Shown: piece after piece, positions 26,862-36,033 of the stretch | Layout of the letters: the number at the start of each line of letters is the position of its first letter | How positions within the stretch are numbered: position 1 is the first letter of the stretch | NCBI RefSeq assembly: GCF_031157315.1 | Contig: NZ_JAVIFU010000002.1 | Span: 186,001 to 250,000 of the forward strand | Length of the DNA: 64,000 bases | Source of the DNA: Paenibacillus sp. LHD-38 | Lineage (GTDB): Bacteria; Bacillota; Bacilli; Paenibacillales; Paenibacillaceae | Reading direction: 5' to 3' | Notes under the pieces: model-generated | The model's database searches: none | What the model was told of the DNA's origin: nothing | Seen by the model: only the letters and a program-made list of their open reading frames with translations | Position numbers and translations under genes: made by a program

Positions 26862-27392
26862 TTAAGATAAATTCACTTCCGAAACATAAAGCGTGCTGTC
26901 TCTTACCTCAACGATAACTACCCTCGAACCTCCAGCGATCTCAATCCCATCAAAGCTCGCAGCGATTTGATTCGTAAAGCCGGCTCCAACTTTAACCATC
27001 ACTTCCCCATAACCTTGTGCGGGAATCGGAACGATTACTTCCCCTAGCATGCCGGACATACCATTCAGTGAAAAGGCAATCGAATTTTCACTTTGCTCCA
27101 TAGGCTTAATATAGAGGAAAAATACAGCAGTTCCTGCTAGGAGAGCAATTAATAATGCAACCGTCACAATTGCCGCAGATCCAAAAGCAGTGTAGCGCTG
27201 CAGCATAACGCCTGCTCCGCCAAACACGGTTATCCCACCTACAAGCGCAGTCGGCGACAGCCATGAATGACCGTCAATCGATAAGAAATCGAGCGCACCG
27301 TCTAACGCCTGCCCCAGCCAATCTCCAAAAATAACGCTTACGAGTGCATATAGAATTCCGCCGATTAGACAAGACAAAAATAGCGTCTCCAA
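26862..27392 (-). CDS. yuaF: NfeD-like membrane protein YuaF
   Basis: A 176-residue partner of FloT. Three hydrophobic segments cover about residues 5-25, 45-65 and 70-95. A soluble C-terminal OB-fold (GMSGMLGEVIVPIPAQGYGEVMVKV, GIEIAGGSRVVIVEV) ends the protein. Short NfeD proteins of this kind are encoded beside flotillins in many bacteria. The start is a TTG at 27392, close behind gaggagg (3-base gap), which may limit translation. It is first in the operon after a sigma-W-like promoter. Confidence 0.88.
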   Translation of the reverse strand: METLFLSCLIGGILYALVSVIFGDWLGQALDGALDFLSIDGHSWLSPTALVGGITVFGGAGVMLQRYTAFGSAAIVTVALLIALLAGTAVFFLYIKPMEQSENSIAFSLNGMSGMLGEVIVPIPAQGYGEVMVKVGAGFTNQIAASFDGIEIAGGSRVVIVEVRDSTLYVSEVNLS

Positions 27393-27444
27393 CTTCCTCC
27401 TCCTCTCATAAAATCCATAACTTGCTAACTCTTCCGTTATTTAT

Positions 27445-27470
27445 TACGTTTGAAACGGTCTTTTGTTTCT
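27445..27470 (-). promoter_or_regulatory. Sigma-W-type (ECF) promoter of yuaF-floT
   Basis: On the minus strand, AGAAAC, 16 bases, then CGTA. This differs from the sigma-W consensus TGAAAC-N16-CGTA at one position. It lies 53 bases before the yuaF start and just after the tyrS terminator. In Bacillus the same operon is sigma-W-dependent. Confidence 0.72.
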
Positions 27471-27476
27471 AAAAAA

Positions 27477-27517
27477 AATAAAGCTTGTTGAATTTTATCG
27501 ATTCAACAAGCTTTATT
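27477..27517 (-). terminator. tyrS terminator
   Basis: A perfect 17-bp stem (27477-27493 with 27501-27517) with a 7-nt loop, followed in the minus direction by a T run. Confidence 0.92.
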
Positions 27518-27524
27518 AGAACAA

Positions 27525-28781
27525 TTAGGCTAATTTAATTTTCACAAACTTCCGTTTACCAACTTGAAGGATATCACCGTCCTTAGGTAAAACATCAGCG
27601 TTGATATCCGTTATTTTCTCTTCGTTGATCCGCACGGCGCCTTGCTGTACACTCCTTCTGGCCTCACTGCTGGTAGATTGCAGAGCAAAAACGGTAAGCA
27701 GCTTCACGATATTGATTTGGCCATTAGTCAGTTCTCCCTCAGAGAGGGTCACCATTTCAATGTCTTCTGGCAGCGCACGCTGCTGGAATACAGTAATGAA
27801 ATGATTTTCCGCTGCTCTGGCTGCCTCTTCACCGTGGTACATTCGTACGAATGTCGCTGCAAGCTGCATTTTCGCATCGCGTGGATGCACCGTGCCCTCT
27901 TCGAGTCCAGCTTTCAAGGCCGCGAGCTCCTCATTGTTCAAATCTGTTGCAAGCTCGTAGTATTTATACATTAATTCATCGGGTATCGACATCGACTTGC
28001 CGTAGATTTGATTCGGCTCCTCATCGATACCGATGTAATTGCCCAAGCTTTTGCTCATTTTATTCACGCCGTCTAAACCTTCAATCAAAGGTGTCATAAT
28101 GGCAACCTGGGCAGGCTTGTTGTATTCCTTCTGGAGCGTTCTGCCCATCAGCAGATTGAATTTCTGATCCGTACCTCCGAGCTCGACATCTGATTCAAGA
28201 GCTACGGAATCATAGCCCTGCATAAGCGGATAGAAAAATTCATGGATACTGATCGGCAGGCCCGTAGTATAACGCTTGGTGAAATCATCACGCTCCATCA
28301 TGCGTGCAACCGTTACTTTGGCCGCCAAATTAACCACATCGGCAAAGTTGAGAGGCGCAAGCCATTCTGAGTTATAATAAAGCTTTGTTTGCTCCGGATC
28401 TAATATCTTGTAGATTTGTTTCTGGTAGGTTTCCGCATTCCTTTTTACATCCTCTTCGGTTAACTGCTTGCGCGTTTCCGATTTTCCTGTAGGGTCGCCG
28501 ATTCTGCCCGTAAAATCGCCGATTAACAACTGAACCTGATGGCCGAGCTCCTGGAACTGCCGCAGCTTATGAAGTACGACGGTATGACCGATATGAATAT
28601 CGGGCGCAGACGGATCAAGACCCAGCTTTACTTTCAAAGGCGTTCCAGTCACGACAGCATTCGCTATTTTATTCTTCAACTCATCCTCCGGAACAATTTC
28701 GACAACACCGCGTCGAATGACGGCCAGCTGACGCTCTACCTCAAATTGTTGTTCCTGCGTTAAACTTTCCCACTTTACCAT
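27525..28781 (-). CDS. tyrS: Tyrosyl-tRNA synthetase
   Basis: A 418-residue class I synthetase that charges tRNA-Tyr. Visible are HIGH (PDIHIGHTVVL), the KMSKS loop (VNKMSKSLGNYIG), tyrosine-pocket residues (HEFFYPLMQGYD, LGGTDQKFN) and a C-terminal S4 RNA-binding domain (VQQGAVRINEEKI). The HIGH-region text is closer to the TyrZ type than to the classical Bacillus TyrS. The ATG at 28781 follows gaggg. Expression is controlled by an upstream T-box. Confidence 0.95.
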   Translation of the reverse strand: MVKWESLTQEQQFEVERQLAVIRRGVVEIVPEDELKNKIANAVVTGTPLKVKLGLDPSAPDIHIGHTVVLHKLRQFQELGHQVQLLIGDFTGRIGDPTGKSETRKQLTEEDVKRNAETYQKQIYKILDPEQTKLYYNSEWLAPLNFADVVNLAAKVTVARMMERDDFTKRYTTGLPISIHEFFYPLMQGYDSVALESDVELGGTDQKFNLLMGRTLQKEYNKPAQVAIMTPLIEGLDGVNKMSKSLGNYIGIDEEPNQIYGKSMSIPDELMYKYYELATDLNNEELAALKAGLEEGTVHPRDAKMQLAATFVRMYHGEEAARAAENHFITVFQQRALPEDIEMVTLSEGELTNGQINIVKLLTVFALQSTSSEARRSVQQGAVRINEEKITDINADVLPKDGDILQVGKRKFVKIKLA

Positions 28782-28820
28782 AAAACTTTTCCTCCCTCGT
28801 ATGCGTCTATATAGACATAA

Positions 28821-29127
28821 AAAATCCTTCCAGCCCCAAGGGACGAGAAGGATTAGCTCGCGGTACCACCCTCGTTAGAGTACTCCTTCTTTATAAAATG
28901 AATAAAAGAGGTACTCTCACTTCGTTGTTGATAACGGAGACGGTCTCCGAAGTGAACTACTACGGCTGATTCAGCCCCCATTGGCCGTTGGCCATGCATG
29001 GACTGAAGTTGATCAGCAACGGTTCCTTCACTTAGCTCCAGGCGGTAATTCAACATGCGGCGCATACCGGTTTACACCACCCACCGGCTCTCTGAAATGA
29101 CGGATCGCTGTCTACTCATGCCCTTCA
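28821..29127 (-). promoter_or_regulatory. T-box leader controlling tyrS
   Basis: In the minus direction the leader has the stem I signature (AGAGAGCCGGTGGGTGG), the T-box sequence GGGTGGTACCGCG (28857-28871) and an 8-bp terminator stem (28823-28830 with 28847-28854) followed by T's. Uncharged tRNA pairs with the GGTGG region and stabilises the antiterminator. A TAC triplet at 29045-29047 could be the Tyr specifier. With its promoter it fills the space up to the PBP promoter. Confidence 0.92.
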
Positions 29128-29156
29128 AAGCATTGATTGGATAAAACATTATTGAA

Positions 29157-29185
29157 TTTATACCACAGCGCTACCAGGAAGTCAA
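29157..29185 (-). promoter_or_regulatory. Sigma-A promoter of the tyrS T-box transcript
   Basis: TTGACT and TATAAA with a 17-bp spacer on the minus strand, just upstream of the T-box start. Confidence 0.78.
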
Positions 29186-29218
29186 TGCTGTTAAAGAATG
29201 CGTTACTTTGACGATTTA

Positions 29219-29227
29219 TGTTATAAT
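29219..29227 (+). promoter_or_regulatory. Extended -10 promoter of the PBP1A gene
   Basis: TGTTATAAT, an extended -10 element, 32 bases before the ATG. No good -35 is visible at the usual distance. Confidence 0.6.
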
Positions 29228-29258
29228 GGGTGTGCTATTTGGAGGAGGAGTCAAAAAA

Positions 29259-32200
29259 ATGCAAGAGGATCGTCAACAAACGCCAGCCAAAAGAAGCAAA
29301 TGGCGTACATTCGGAATTGTAACTTTTATAACAGTAAAATGGATGGTATATTTCGGAATTTTCATCGGTTTGCTGGCAGGAGGCGCCGTAACCGGCTATG
29401 TTGCTGCCCTCGTGAAAAATGAAGAAGTAAGACCACGGACCGTTATTGAAGAGAAAGTCGGCGAAAACGCCATTACCGGATTCGTTTACTTCAATGATGA
29501 TTCACTAGTCGGACAGCTAAGAACGTCTGAGGACCGGATGATTATTACATATGATGATTTACCGCCACAGGTTATCAATGCGGTACTTGGCATTGAAGAC
29601 AATAATTTTTTCGAGCACAATGGCGTAGACATCAACGGTCTGGGACGTGCGGTGAAGCAGAAGCTTCTGAATGAAGATACGCAAACGGGAGGAAGCACCC
29701 TTACTCAGCAGCTTGCGCGTCGCGTATTCCTAAGCTTGGACAAAACCGACAGCCGTAAGATCAAAGAAATATTTTTATCGCTTCGAATGGAAAGATATCT
29801 AACGAAGAAAGAAATTTTAGCAGCCTATTTGAACAAGGTTCCTTTCGGGAACGGATCAAGCGGATACAATTTATTCGGCATAAAAGCAGCTGCCAAAGGG
29901 ATATTCGGCATTACGGACCTAAACAAGCTGAATATTGCACAGTCTGCTTATCTTGCAGGACTTCCGCAAAGGCCATCTGCCTATACCGCTTTTACAGGCA
30001 AAGGCCAATTCAATCAAGGCGGCTTTGATTTAGCGCTAGGACGTCAAAAAACGGTGTTAATGAGAATGCTGCAAACAGGCCGCATCACTCAGCAGGAATA
30101 CGACGAAGCACTCAAATTTGACATAAGAAAAACACTTGCCGAGCCTTCCGAGAAAGCTTACACGACTTATCCTTATCTGATGCTTGAAGCTGAGCGTCAA
30201 GCTGCTGAAATCATGCTGATGGAGCAGGATCCAACATTGACCAAAGCAGATTTGAGCAAAAAGGAAAATGCTCCACTAATCGAGGAGGCGCGTGATCACC
30301 TGCTGCGCGGAGGTTATCATGTTTATACGACGATCGACAAGGATATCTATCAGCTCATGCGCGAGATCGGCACCAATGATGAAAACTTTACACCTTACAG
30401 CGAGGAAAAAGGTCTTGAGCAAATCGCCGCAGTCATGCTGGATCACAAGACAGGCGCTATTGTGGGCATGCTGGAAGGCCGTGATTTCTATGAAGAGCAG
30501 CTAAACTATGCTACGCAAATGACTAGGCAGCCAGGCTCGACAATGAAGACGTTAGCTGCTTATCTGCCCGCTATCGAGATGGGTATCATACAACCCGCAA
30601 GCATAATTGACGATGCTCCTGTCGTATTGAAGGATGGCCAAAAGGGCTTTCATATCCCAATGAACGTAAACCGTAAATTCGCGGGCCTCGTCACCGCGCG
30701 CGAAGCGTTAAACCGTTCATTGAACTTGCCAGCCCTGAAAATTTTCAACGAAGAAGTCAAAATCGATAATGCATGGGCTTTTGTGAAGAAGCTCGGCATA
30801 ACGACGCTGCAGCCGGAAGATTCCTATGCACAAACCGGCGTAATCGGCGGATTAAGCATCGGCGTATCTGTGGAAGAGCTTACAAATGCGTACGGCTCGA
30901 TTCCGAACAAAGGCGTTTTCAATGATGCATATATGATTTCACGTATTACCGATGCCAACGGAAAAATCGTATACGAGCATAAGCAAGAGCCAAAACGGGT
31001 TTTCTCTGAACAAAGCGCATTTTTGATGACAGATATGCTTTCCTCCGTCATCTCAAGTAGGAACGGATCTGCAAACAAGCTGAAATCACAGTTCAAGAAA
31101 TACGGAGAAATTCCGATTGCCGGTAAAACAGGCTCAACCCAAAGCTATGGCGATGTATGGTTCATGGGCTTCTCGCCTGACATCACTTTAGGTGTGTGGG
31201 CCGGCTATGAGGAACAGGTAAACTCCCTATCTGAAAACGGAAAAGCACGTGCACGCTCAATCTGGGCGTTAATCATGAACGAAATGGCTGAAAAGAAACC
31301 TGAAGTATTCGCAACAGATAAGTTTGAGCGTCCATCTGGAATCGTAAAAGCGACGGTTTCCAGTGCGAGCGGCTTGCTTCCTAGCCAACTGACGAAGGAA
31401 GCTGGCATGCTAGTAACGGATTGGTTCAACAAGAAGGATATACCTAAGAAAACGGATGATGCGCTCGTAAAAATGGCGTACATTTCGTACAACGGCGTTA
31501 ACTATGTGCCTAACCCTGCTACACCGAGCGACATGGTTAAAGAGCAAATCGTAATTAAACGAAAAAAACCGCTGGATGTCCTAATGGATGAGATTCAAGC
31601 TGCGCAAGCGAAATTGCCAGCGAAGAGCCGCCGCTCGATGAGTGCCTATTTGCCTGCTGATGCAGAAAACAATGCACCTTCCAAGCCTGATCCTCGTGTT
31701 GATGACGGAGCTGCACCGCCGCCGCCTGCTAGCGTTAAGCTGCAGTCATCAGATGGCGTGCTCATCCTGACGTTTAGTGACAGCTCAGCCAAAGATGTGG
31801 TTGGTTACCGTGTTTATAAATCCGTTAATCAAGGAGCCTATCAAAAACAAGGCGAATCCATCACCGTGGGTTCTGACAAACGGATGAAGCTGTATGCTTC
31901 GAGCTCGCAAAACACGACCTATTATGTAACGGCGGTTGATGTTGCCGGTAAAGAATCTGCGCCAAGTCCGCTCGTTCAATACGGTAACTCTCCAATCAAT
32001 CCTTCGCCGCCCCAGGGCGGTGGTAACGGCGGCGGAAACGAGCAAGGTAATTCGGCTCCTGCTGCTCCAACAGGCCTACAAGCCTCAAAAACGGAGCTTA
32101 GCGTACGACTAACTTGGGCATCGAACAGTGTGTCCGACCAAGTAACGCAATATCATGTATATTACAGCCCCAAAAACGACGGACAATATTCAAAGCTCGC

Positions 32201-32318
32201 ATCGACTTCTGAAACCAGCTATGAGTATGTAGCTCCGCTCATAACAGGGTCCTTCTATGTCACCTCGGAAAATGCGAATGGCGAATCCGCTCCATCCGCT
32301 AAGCAGGCGGTAAATTGA
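29259..32318 (+). CDS. Class A penicillin-binding protein 1A with two fibronectin type III domains
   Basis: A 1019-residue bifunctional peptidoglycan synthase. A cytoplasmic tail and one membrane anchor (about 20-45) precede the GT51 glycosyltransferase domain, which has catalytic Glu113 in EDNNFFEHNGVD and the GGSTLTQQLAR motif. The transpeptidase domain has Ser427 in PGSTMK and K623TG in AGKTGSTQ. The C-terminus, past a proline-rich linker, holds two fibronectin type III modules (from about 820 and 930) separated by a Gly/Asn-rich linker. FN3 tails occur in some Bacillales class A PBPs. The ATG at 29259 follows ggaggaggag. Monocistronic. Confidence 0.94.
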   Translation: MQEDRQQTPAKRSKWRTFGIVTFITVKWMVYFGIFIGLLAGGAVTGYVAALVKNEEVRPRTVIEEKVGENAITGFVYFNDDSLVGQLRTSEDRMIITYDDLPPQVINAVLGIEDNNFFEHNGVDINGLGRAVKQKLLNEDTQTGGSTLTQQLARRVFLSLDKTDSRKIKEIFLSLRMERYLTKKEILAAYLNKVPFGNGSSGYNLFGIKAAAKGIFGITDLNKLNIAQSAYLAGLPQRPSAYTAFTGKGQFNQGGFDLALGRQKTVLMRMLQTGRITQQEYDEALKFDIRKTLAEPSEKAYTTYPYLMLEAERQAAEIMLMEQDPTLTKADLSKKENAPLIEEARDHLLRGGYHVYTTIDKDIYQLMREIGTNDENFTPYSEEKGLEQIAAVMLDHKTGAIVGMLEGRDFYEEQLNYATQMTRQPGSTMKTLAAYLPAIEMGIIQPASIIDDAPVVLKDGQKGFHIPMNVNRKFAGLVTAREALNRSLNLPALKIFNEEVKIDNAWAFVKKLGITTLQPEDSYAQTGVIGGLSIGVSVEELTNAYGSIPNKGVFNDAYMISRITDANGKIVYEHKQEPKRVFSEQSAFLMTDMLSSVISSRNGSANKLKSQFKKYGEIPIAGKTGSTQSYGDVWFMGFSPDITLGVWAGYEEQVNSLSENGKARARSIWALIMNEMAEKKPEVFATDKFERPSGIVKATVSSASGLLPSQLTKEAGMLVTDWFNKKDIPKKTDDALVKMAYISYNGVNYVPNPATPSDMVKEQIVIKRKKPLDVLMDEIQAAQAKLPAKSRRSMSAYLPADAENNAPSKPDPRVDDGAAPPPPASVKLQSSDGVLILTFSDSSAKDVVGYRVYKSVNQGAYQKQGESITVGSDKRMKLYASSSQNTTYYVTAVDVAGKESAPSPLVQYGNSPINPSPPQGGGNGGGNEQGNSAPAAPTGLQASKTELSVRLTWASNSVSDQVTQYHVYYSPKNDGQYSKLASTSETSYEYVAPLITGSFYVTSENANGESAPSAKQAVN

Positions 32319-32336
32319 TACCTTCTTCGGCACCAA

Positions 32337-32378
32337 AGAAAGGAAGCAGTCTCACAAGAGGCTGCTTCCTTTTTTTTG
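32337..32378 (+). terminator. PBP1A terminator
   Basis: The stem aggaagcag with ctgcttcct is followed by eight T. Confidence 0.9.
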
Positions 32379-32403
32379 TTGAGGTAAGGGATTTGTTGAA
32401 TCT

Positions 32404-33363
32404 TTAAATGACATAAGATGAATCCGTTTCGAACAATCGGCTAATCTGCTCATACTCTTCTCGGGTTAAGCTCCATTTCGCGGCAGCAGCGTTATCCTCT
32501 ACCTGTTGAATCGTCTTTACGCCGATTATCACACTCGTAATTTCCTTCCGATACAATAACCAATTAATAGCAACATGATTAAGCGGTTTTCCAATTGTTC
32601 TCGCCAATCCGGTAAGCGTTTCGATGATGACGATGTTTTTTGTAAACTGTTTCGCAGAGAATAAAGGGTTGAGCTGCGCGCGCACATCTGTTTTTGGAAG
32701 CCTCGTTAAATAATTAAATTTTCCCGTCAATAATCCCTGAGCTAAAGGGCTGTAGGGTATAAATCCGATATTAAGCTGCTTTGCATAAGGCAAAGCTGCA
32801 TGTTCGACATCACGTTGAAATAAGTTATACGGCAGCTGTACGGACACGATAGGGCTTACAGCCTGTGCAGTGACCAGCTGTTGAACATTGAAATTCGATA
32901 CGCCGATATATCTTATTTTCCCCTGCGCGGCCAATTGATTTAAAGCTTCAAACGTCTCTTCTACCGGTGTTTTCCCGGTAGGGTCAGGCCAATGAATCTG
33001 GTACAAATCAACATAGTCAGTCTTTAATCGACACAGGCTCTCCTCTACTTCGCGCACGATTTTAGCTTTAGTCACGTTTATGCTAAACTGTCCCTGCCCG
33101 TTCCACTCAAGTCCTGTTTTTGTTGCGAGGATCACATGCTCGCGTACCGGTTTAAGCACTTTGCCTAACAATTCCTCCGAATGACCGAGGCCATAGGCGG
33201 GAGCTGTGTCGTAAAAGGTAATACCCAAGTCATATGCATGACGAATAGCAGCCTCGGTCTCGTCATCGTCCACATCACCCCAGCCCGCTTTTCCTGCTGC
33301 CCAAGAGCCAAATCCAATGACGGTAGGATACAGATCGCTATTGCCTAATTTCCTAGTGTCCAC
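32404..33363 (-). CDS. Aldo/keto reductase
   Basis: A 319-residue NADPH-dependent reductase of the AKR superfamily (TIM barrel). The catalytic tetrad is readable: Asp and Tyr in FYDTAPAYGLGHSE, Lys in ILATKTGLEW, His in YQIHWPDP. Cofactor-binding GVSNFN and a C-terminal segment similar to IolS-type proteins follow. The substrate is unknown; general aldehyde detoxification is likely. I place the start at the GTG at 33363, seven bases after aggagg; the open frame runs ten codons further upstream through that site, which is not credible. Confidence 0.88.
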   Translation of the reverse strand: MDTRKLGNSDLYPTVIGFGSWAAGKAGWGDVDDDETEAAIRHAYDLGITFYDTAPAYGLGHSEELLGKVLKPVREHVILATKTGLEWNGQGQFSINVTKAKIVREVEESLCRLKTDYVDLYQIHWPDPTGKTPVEETFEALNQLAAQGKIRYIGVSNFNVQQLVTAQAVSPIVSVQLPYNLFQRDVEHAALPYAKQLNIGFIPYSPLAQGLLTGKFNYLTRLPKTDVRAQLNPLFSAKQFTKNIVIIETLTGLARTIGKPLNHVAINWLLYRKEITSVIIGVKTIQQVEDNAAAAKWSLTREEYEQISRLFETDSSYVI

Positions 33364-33585
33364 CAAACAACCTCCTAAACTCATTATTCCCACCTAATTA
33401 CTTGGTTTTGTAATCATTATTATATAACCTAAGGATGAAAGTCAACCCATTTTTTTCAGGTTAGACTTCTTAATCCCGCATATCCGATCAATCCTACTTG
33501 ACAGCTATATCCCTTCTCCTTATGATAGACATCGTTATCCATCATAATAAAAATTCAAAACCTAAATAGAAAGGAATTCATCCTC

Positions 33586-33969
33586 ATGACCAAAAAACGG
33601 ATTGACCATGTTGGCGTAATGGTAAAAAATATGGAGGCTTCGATTGCCTTTTACACGGGGATACTCGGATTTGAGCTTAAAGGACGCATCCCCCATTCTA
33701 ATGGTATTATTGAGCTTGCCTTTTTAGGCTTTGGCCATGAAGGCGAAACGGATCTAGAGCTAATACAGGGCTATAATGATAGCCTCCCGTTGGAAGGTAA
33801 GGTTCATCACTTTGCCTTATCCGTTGATGATGTACAAGCTGAATTTGAACGTTTGAACAAGCTGGACGTTACCTTTATTGATGACGGAATAACGACGCTT
33901 CCGAACGGCTTTCAATACTTTTTCGTGAGCGGTCCTGATGGCGAGTGGATTGAGCTATTCCAGCGGTAA
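33586..33969 (+). CDS. VOC-family (glyoxalase/dioxygenase-like) protein
   Basis: A 127-residue protein of two beta-alpha-beta-beta-beta modules. Metal-ligand candidates sit at the usual places: His in KRIDHVGVMV, Glu in TDLELIQG, His in VHHFALSV, Glu in EWIELFQR. This matches the lactoylglutathione lyase/VOC superfamily with an intact site. The substrate is not predictable. The ATG follows gaaagga. It shares a terminator with acsA downstream. Confidence 0.87.
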   Translation: MTKKRIDHVGVMVKNMEASIAFYTGILGFELKGRIPHSNGIIELAFLGFGHEGETDLELIQGYNDSLPLEGKVHHFALSVDDVQAEFERLNKLDVTFIDDGITTLPNGFQYFFVSGPDGEWIELFQR

Positions 33970-33990
33970 TTGCTAAGCGTCCATTAACAA

Positions 33991-34043
33991 AATAACAAAA
34001 AAGAGGACGACTCCTATCTAGGAGCCATCCTCTTTTTGTTATT
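33991..34043. terminator. Bidirectional terminator between the VOC gene and acsA
   Basis: The outer arms aataacaaaaaagagga and tcctctttttgttatt enclose an inner actcct/aggagc stem. It is A-rich left and T-rich right. Confidence 0.9.
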
Positions 34044-34065
34044 TGAGATGTTAGCTGCATATGCT

Positions 34066-35790
34066 CTAATCTTCGATTGTGGACAAATCACCCGTCGGTA
34101 AATTCAGCTCCCACGCCTTCAGCACGCGACGCATAATTTTTCCGCTTCGTGTTTTTGGAAGCTTATCTTTAAATTCAATTTCTCTTGGCGCAGCATGGGC
34201 AGATAAACCGATCTTAACAAACTGTGAAATTTCCTGTTTTAATTCATCGGAAGCCTCATACCCTTCACGGAGCGCAATGAAGGCCTTGATGATCTCTCCG
34301 CGCATAGGATCGGGTTTGCCGATAACGCCTGCCTCCGCTACCGCTGGGTGTTCCACAAGCTTGCTTTCGACCTCAAATGGGCCGACTCTCTCCCCTGCGG
34401 TGTTAATCACGTCATCGATTCGCCCTTGAAACCAGAAATATCCATCCTCATCCATATAGGCCGAGTCTCCTGAAATATACCATCCTTTTAGATAGAAATA
34501 TTCCTCGTACTTGGAGGGATTGTTCCATACCTTGCGCATCATAGACGGCCATGGGGTTTGAATCGCTAGGTTACCCATGCGATATGGCGCAACCTCATTT
34601 CCGCTGTCGTCAATAATCGCTGCTTTCACGCCCGGCACCGGTTTGCCCATTGATCCTGGCTTGATATCCATGCTCGGATAGTTACAAATCAGCTGGCCGC
34701 CAGTCTCCGTCATCCACCAAGTATCATGTATGCGTTGGCCGTATACCTTAAGCCCCCAGCGTACAACCTCTGGATTAAGCGGCTCTCCTACGCTCAGGAC
34801 ATGTCTCAAGCTGGAGAGGTCAAAGTTTTGTGATATTTCATCGCCTGCACCCATTAACATACGGAAGGCTGTAGGAGCGCTATACCATACGGTCACGCCG
34901 TATTTTTGAATAACGCCGTACCAATCACTTGGGCTAAAACGGCCGCCGCGTATAACATTAGTCGCGCCATTAAGCCAAGGCGCAAAAATACCATAGGATG
35001 TGCCTGTGACCCAGCCCGGATCCGCAGTACACCAATAAATATCATTTTCTTTCAAGTCGAGTACGATTTGTCCGGTGTACATATGCTGAATCATTGCATT
35101 TTGAACATGGTAGACACCTTTAGGCTTTCCAGTGGAACCTGACGTATAGTGTAAAATAAGTCCGTCCTCGCGATCCAGCCACTCGATCTCAGCTTCATCG
35201 GATACCGCGGACATCTCTTGCGTGAAATCGATAATGCCCTCTTCCTGCGGTACATCCTTACCGAATACGATCACATGCTTGAGGTTCGGCAGCTCATCCC
35301 TCTTGATTCTTTTTAAGAGTGCAGGTGTTGTTATTATTGCTGTTGCTTCACTATCCTGCAGTCTGTCCTTTACCGCCGTCTCCATAAAGGCCTCGAATAA
35401 AGGACCAACTACCGCGCCTACCTTCCACGCGCCTAACGCGCTGAAATACAGCTCAGGCGTACGGGGCATAAAGATAAAGACTCGCTCATCCTTCGTAATT
35501 CCAAGCTTCCGCAAAACATTTGCAAAACGATTCGATTGCTTGCTCAGCTGTTCAAAAGTGTAGGACTCATCGCGTTCGCTATCGCTATAATATAGAGCGA
35601 CCTTGTCGCCTTTTCCTTGCTCGACATGGCGGTCAATGGCCTCATAGGCCATATTAACTTTCCCAGTCGTGTACCAGCTAAACTGGCTTTCAATCTGGCT
35701 CCAATCAAAGGAGCTGGCTGATTCTTCGTAATTCAGTAAATTAGGATTCGGTGCCGTCGCTGGAATTCGTTCTTGATGTAAGTTGATCAT
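34066..35790 (-). CDS. acsA: Acetyl-CoA synthetase
   Basis: A 574-residue AMP-forming ligase that converts acetate, ATP and CoA to acetyl-CoA, allowing growth on acetate or acetoin products. Adenylation motifs are LHYTSGSTGKPKGV, TWWMTETGG and the hinge YISGDSAYMDEDGYFWFQGR. The C-terminal domain has the acetylation motif PKTRSGK with Lys551, the residue silenced by AcuA and restored by AcuC in Bacillus. It is divergent from acuA. A consensus CcpA site lies downstream of its promoter. Confidence 0.95.
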   Translation of the reverse strand: MINLHQERIPATAPNPNLLNYEESASSFDWSQIESQFSWYTTGKVNMAYEAIDRHVEQGKGDKVALYYSDSERDESYTFEQLSKQSNRFANVLRKLGITKDERVFIFMPRTPELYFSALGAWKVGAVVGPLFEAFMETAVKDRLQDSEATAIITTPALLKRIKRDELPNLKHVIVFGKDVPQEEGIIDFTQEMSAVSDEAEIEWLDREDGLILHYTSGSTGKPKGVYHVQNAMIQHMYTGQIVLDLKENDIYWCTADPGWVTGTSYGIFAPWLNGATNVIRGGRFSPSDWYGVIQKYGVTVWYSAPTAFRMLMGAGDEISQNFDLSSLRHVLSVGEPLNPEVVRWGLKVYGQRIHDTWWMTETGGQLICNYPSMDIKPGSMGKPVPGVKAAIIDDSGNEVAPYRMGNLAIQTPWPSMMRKVWNNPSKYEEYFYLKGWYISGDSAYMDEDGYFWFQGRIDDVINTAGERVGPFEVESKLVEHPAVAEAGVIGKPDPMRGEIIKAFIALREGYEASDELKQEISQFVKIGLSAHAAPREIEFKDKLPKTRSGKIMRRVLKAWELNLPTGDLSTIED

Positions 35791-35829
35791 ACTATCACTC
35801 TCCCATCAAATCTGTGTGTCTGCTGCATA

Positions 35830-35844
35830 AGAATACGCTTTCAT
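35830..35844 (-). promoter_or_regulatory. CcpA-binding cre site in the acsA leader
   Basis: On the minus strand ATGAAAGCGTATTCT fits the cre consensus WTGNAANCGNWNNCW at every position. Relative to the acsA -10 it lies at roughly +65 to +79, so CcpA would act as a roadblock to acsA transcription. ccpA itself is 3 kb away. Confidence 0.8.
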
Positions 35845-35915
35845 TTCTTTGTCATCGCTTGAGGCAAACAAGCCGACAACCGAACGCGTTTCCCAAAATT
35901 TAAACCGCCAAACTC

Positions 35916-35924
35916 ATTATAGCA
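35916..35924 (-). promoter_or_regulatory. Extended -10 promoter of acsA
   Basis: TGCTATAAT on the minus strand with TATAAT at 35921-35916. The -35 region is weak. It is back to back with the acuA promoter. Confidence 0.6.
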
Positions 35925-35949
35925 TATCCTTTTTCTATTCGACTACCGC

Positions 35950-35978
35950 TTTTCATTTGCTTAAAACTTTGCTATAAA
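35950..35978 (+). promoter_or_regulatory. Promoter of acuA-acuC
   Basis: TTTTCA at 35950 and TATAAA at 35973 with a 17-bp spacer, plus an extended -10 (TGC) before TATAAA. It lies 56 bases before the acuA start. Confidence 0.6.
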
Positions 35979-36033
35979 GAGTAGTAGAGATGGCAAGTAC
36001 GTTTTTCCATAGCAAGTAAAAGGGGGGATAGCC

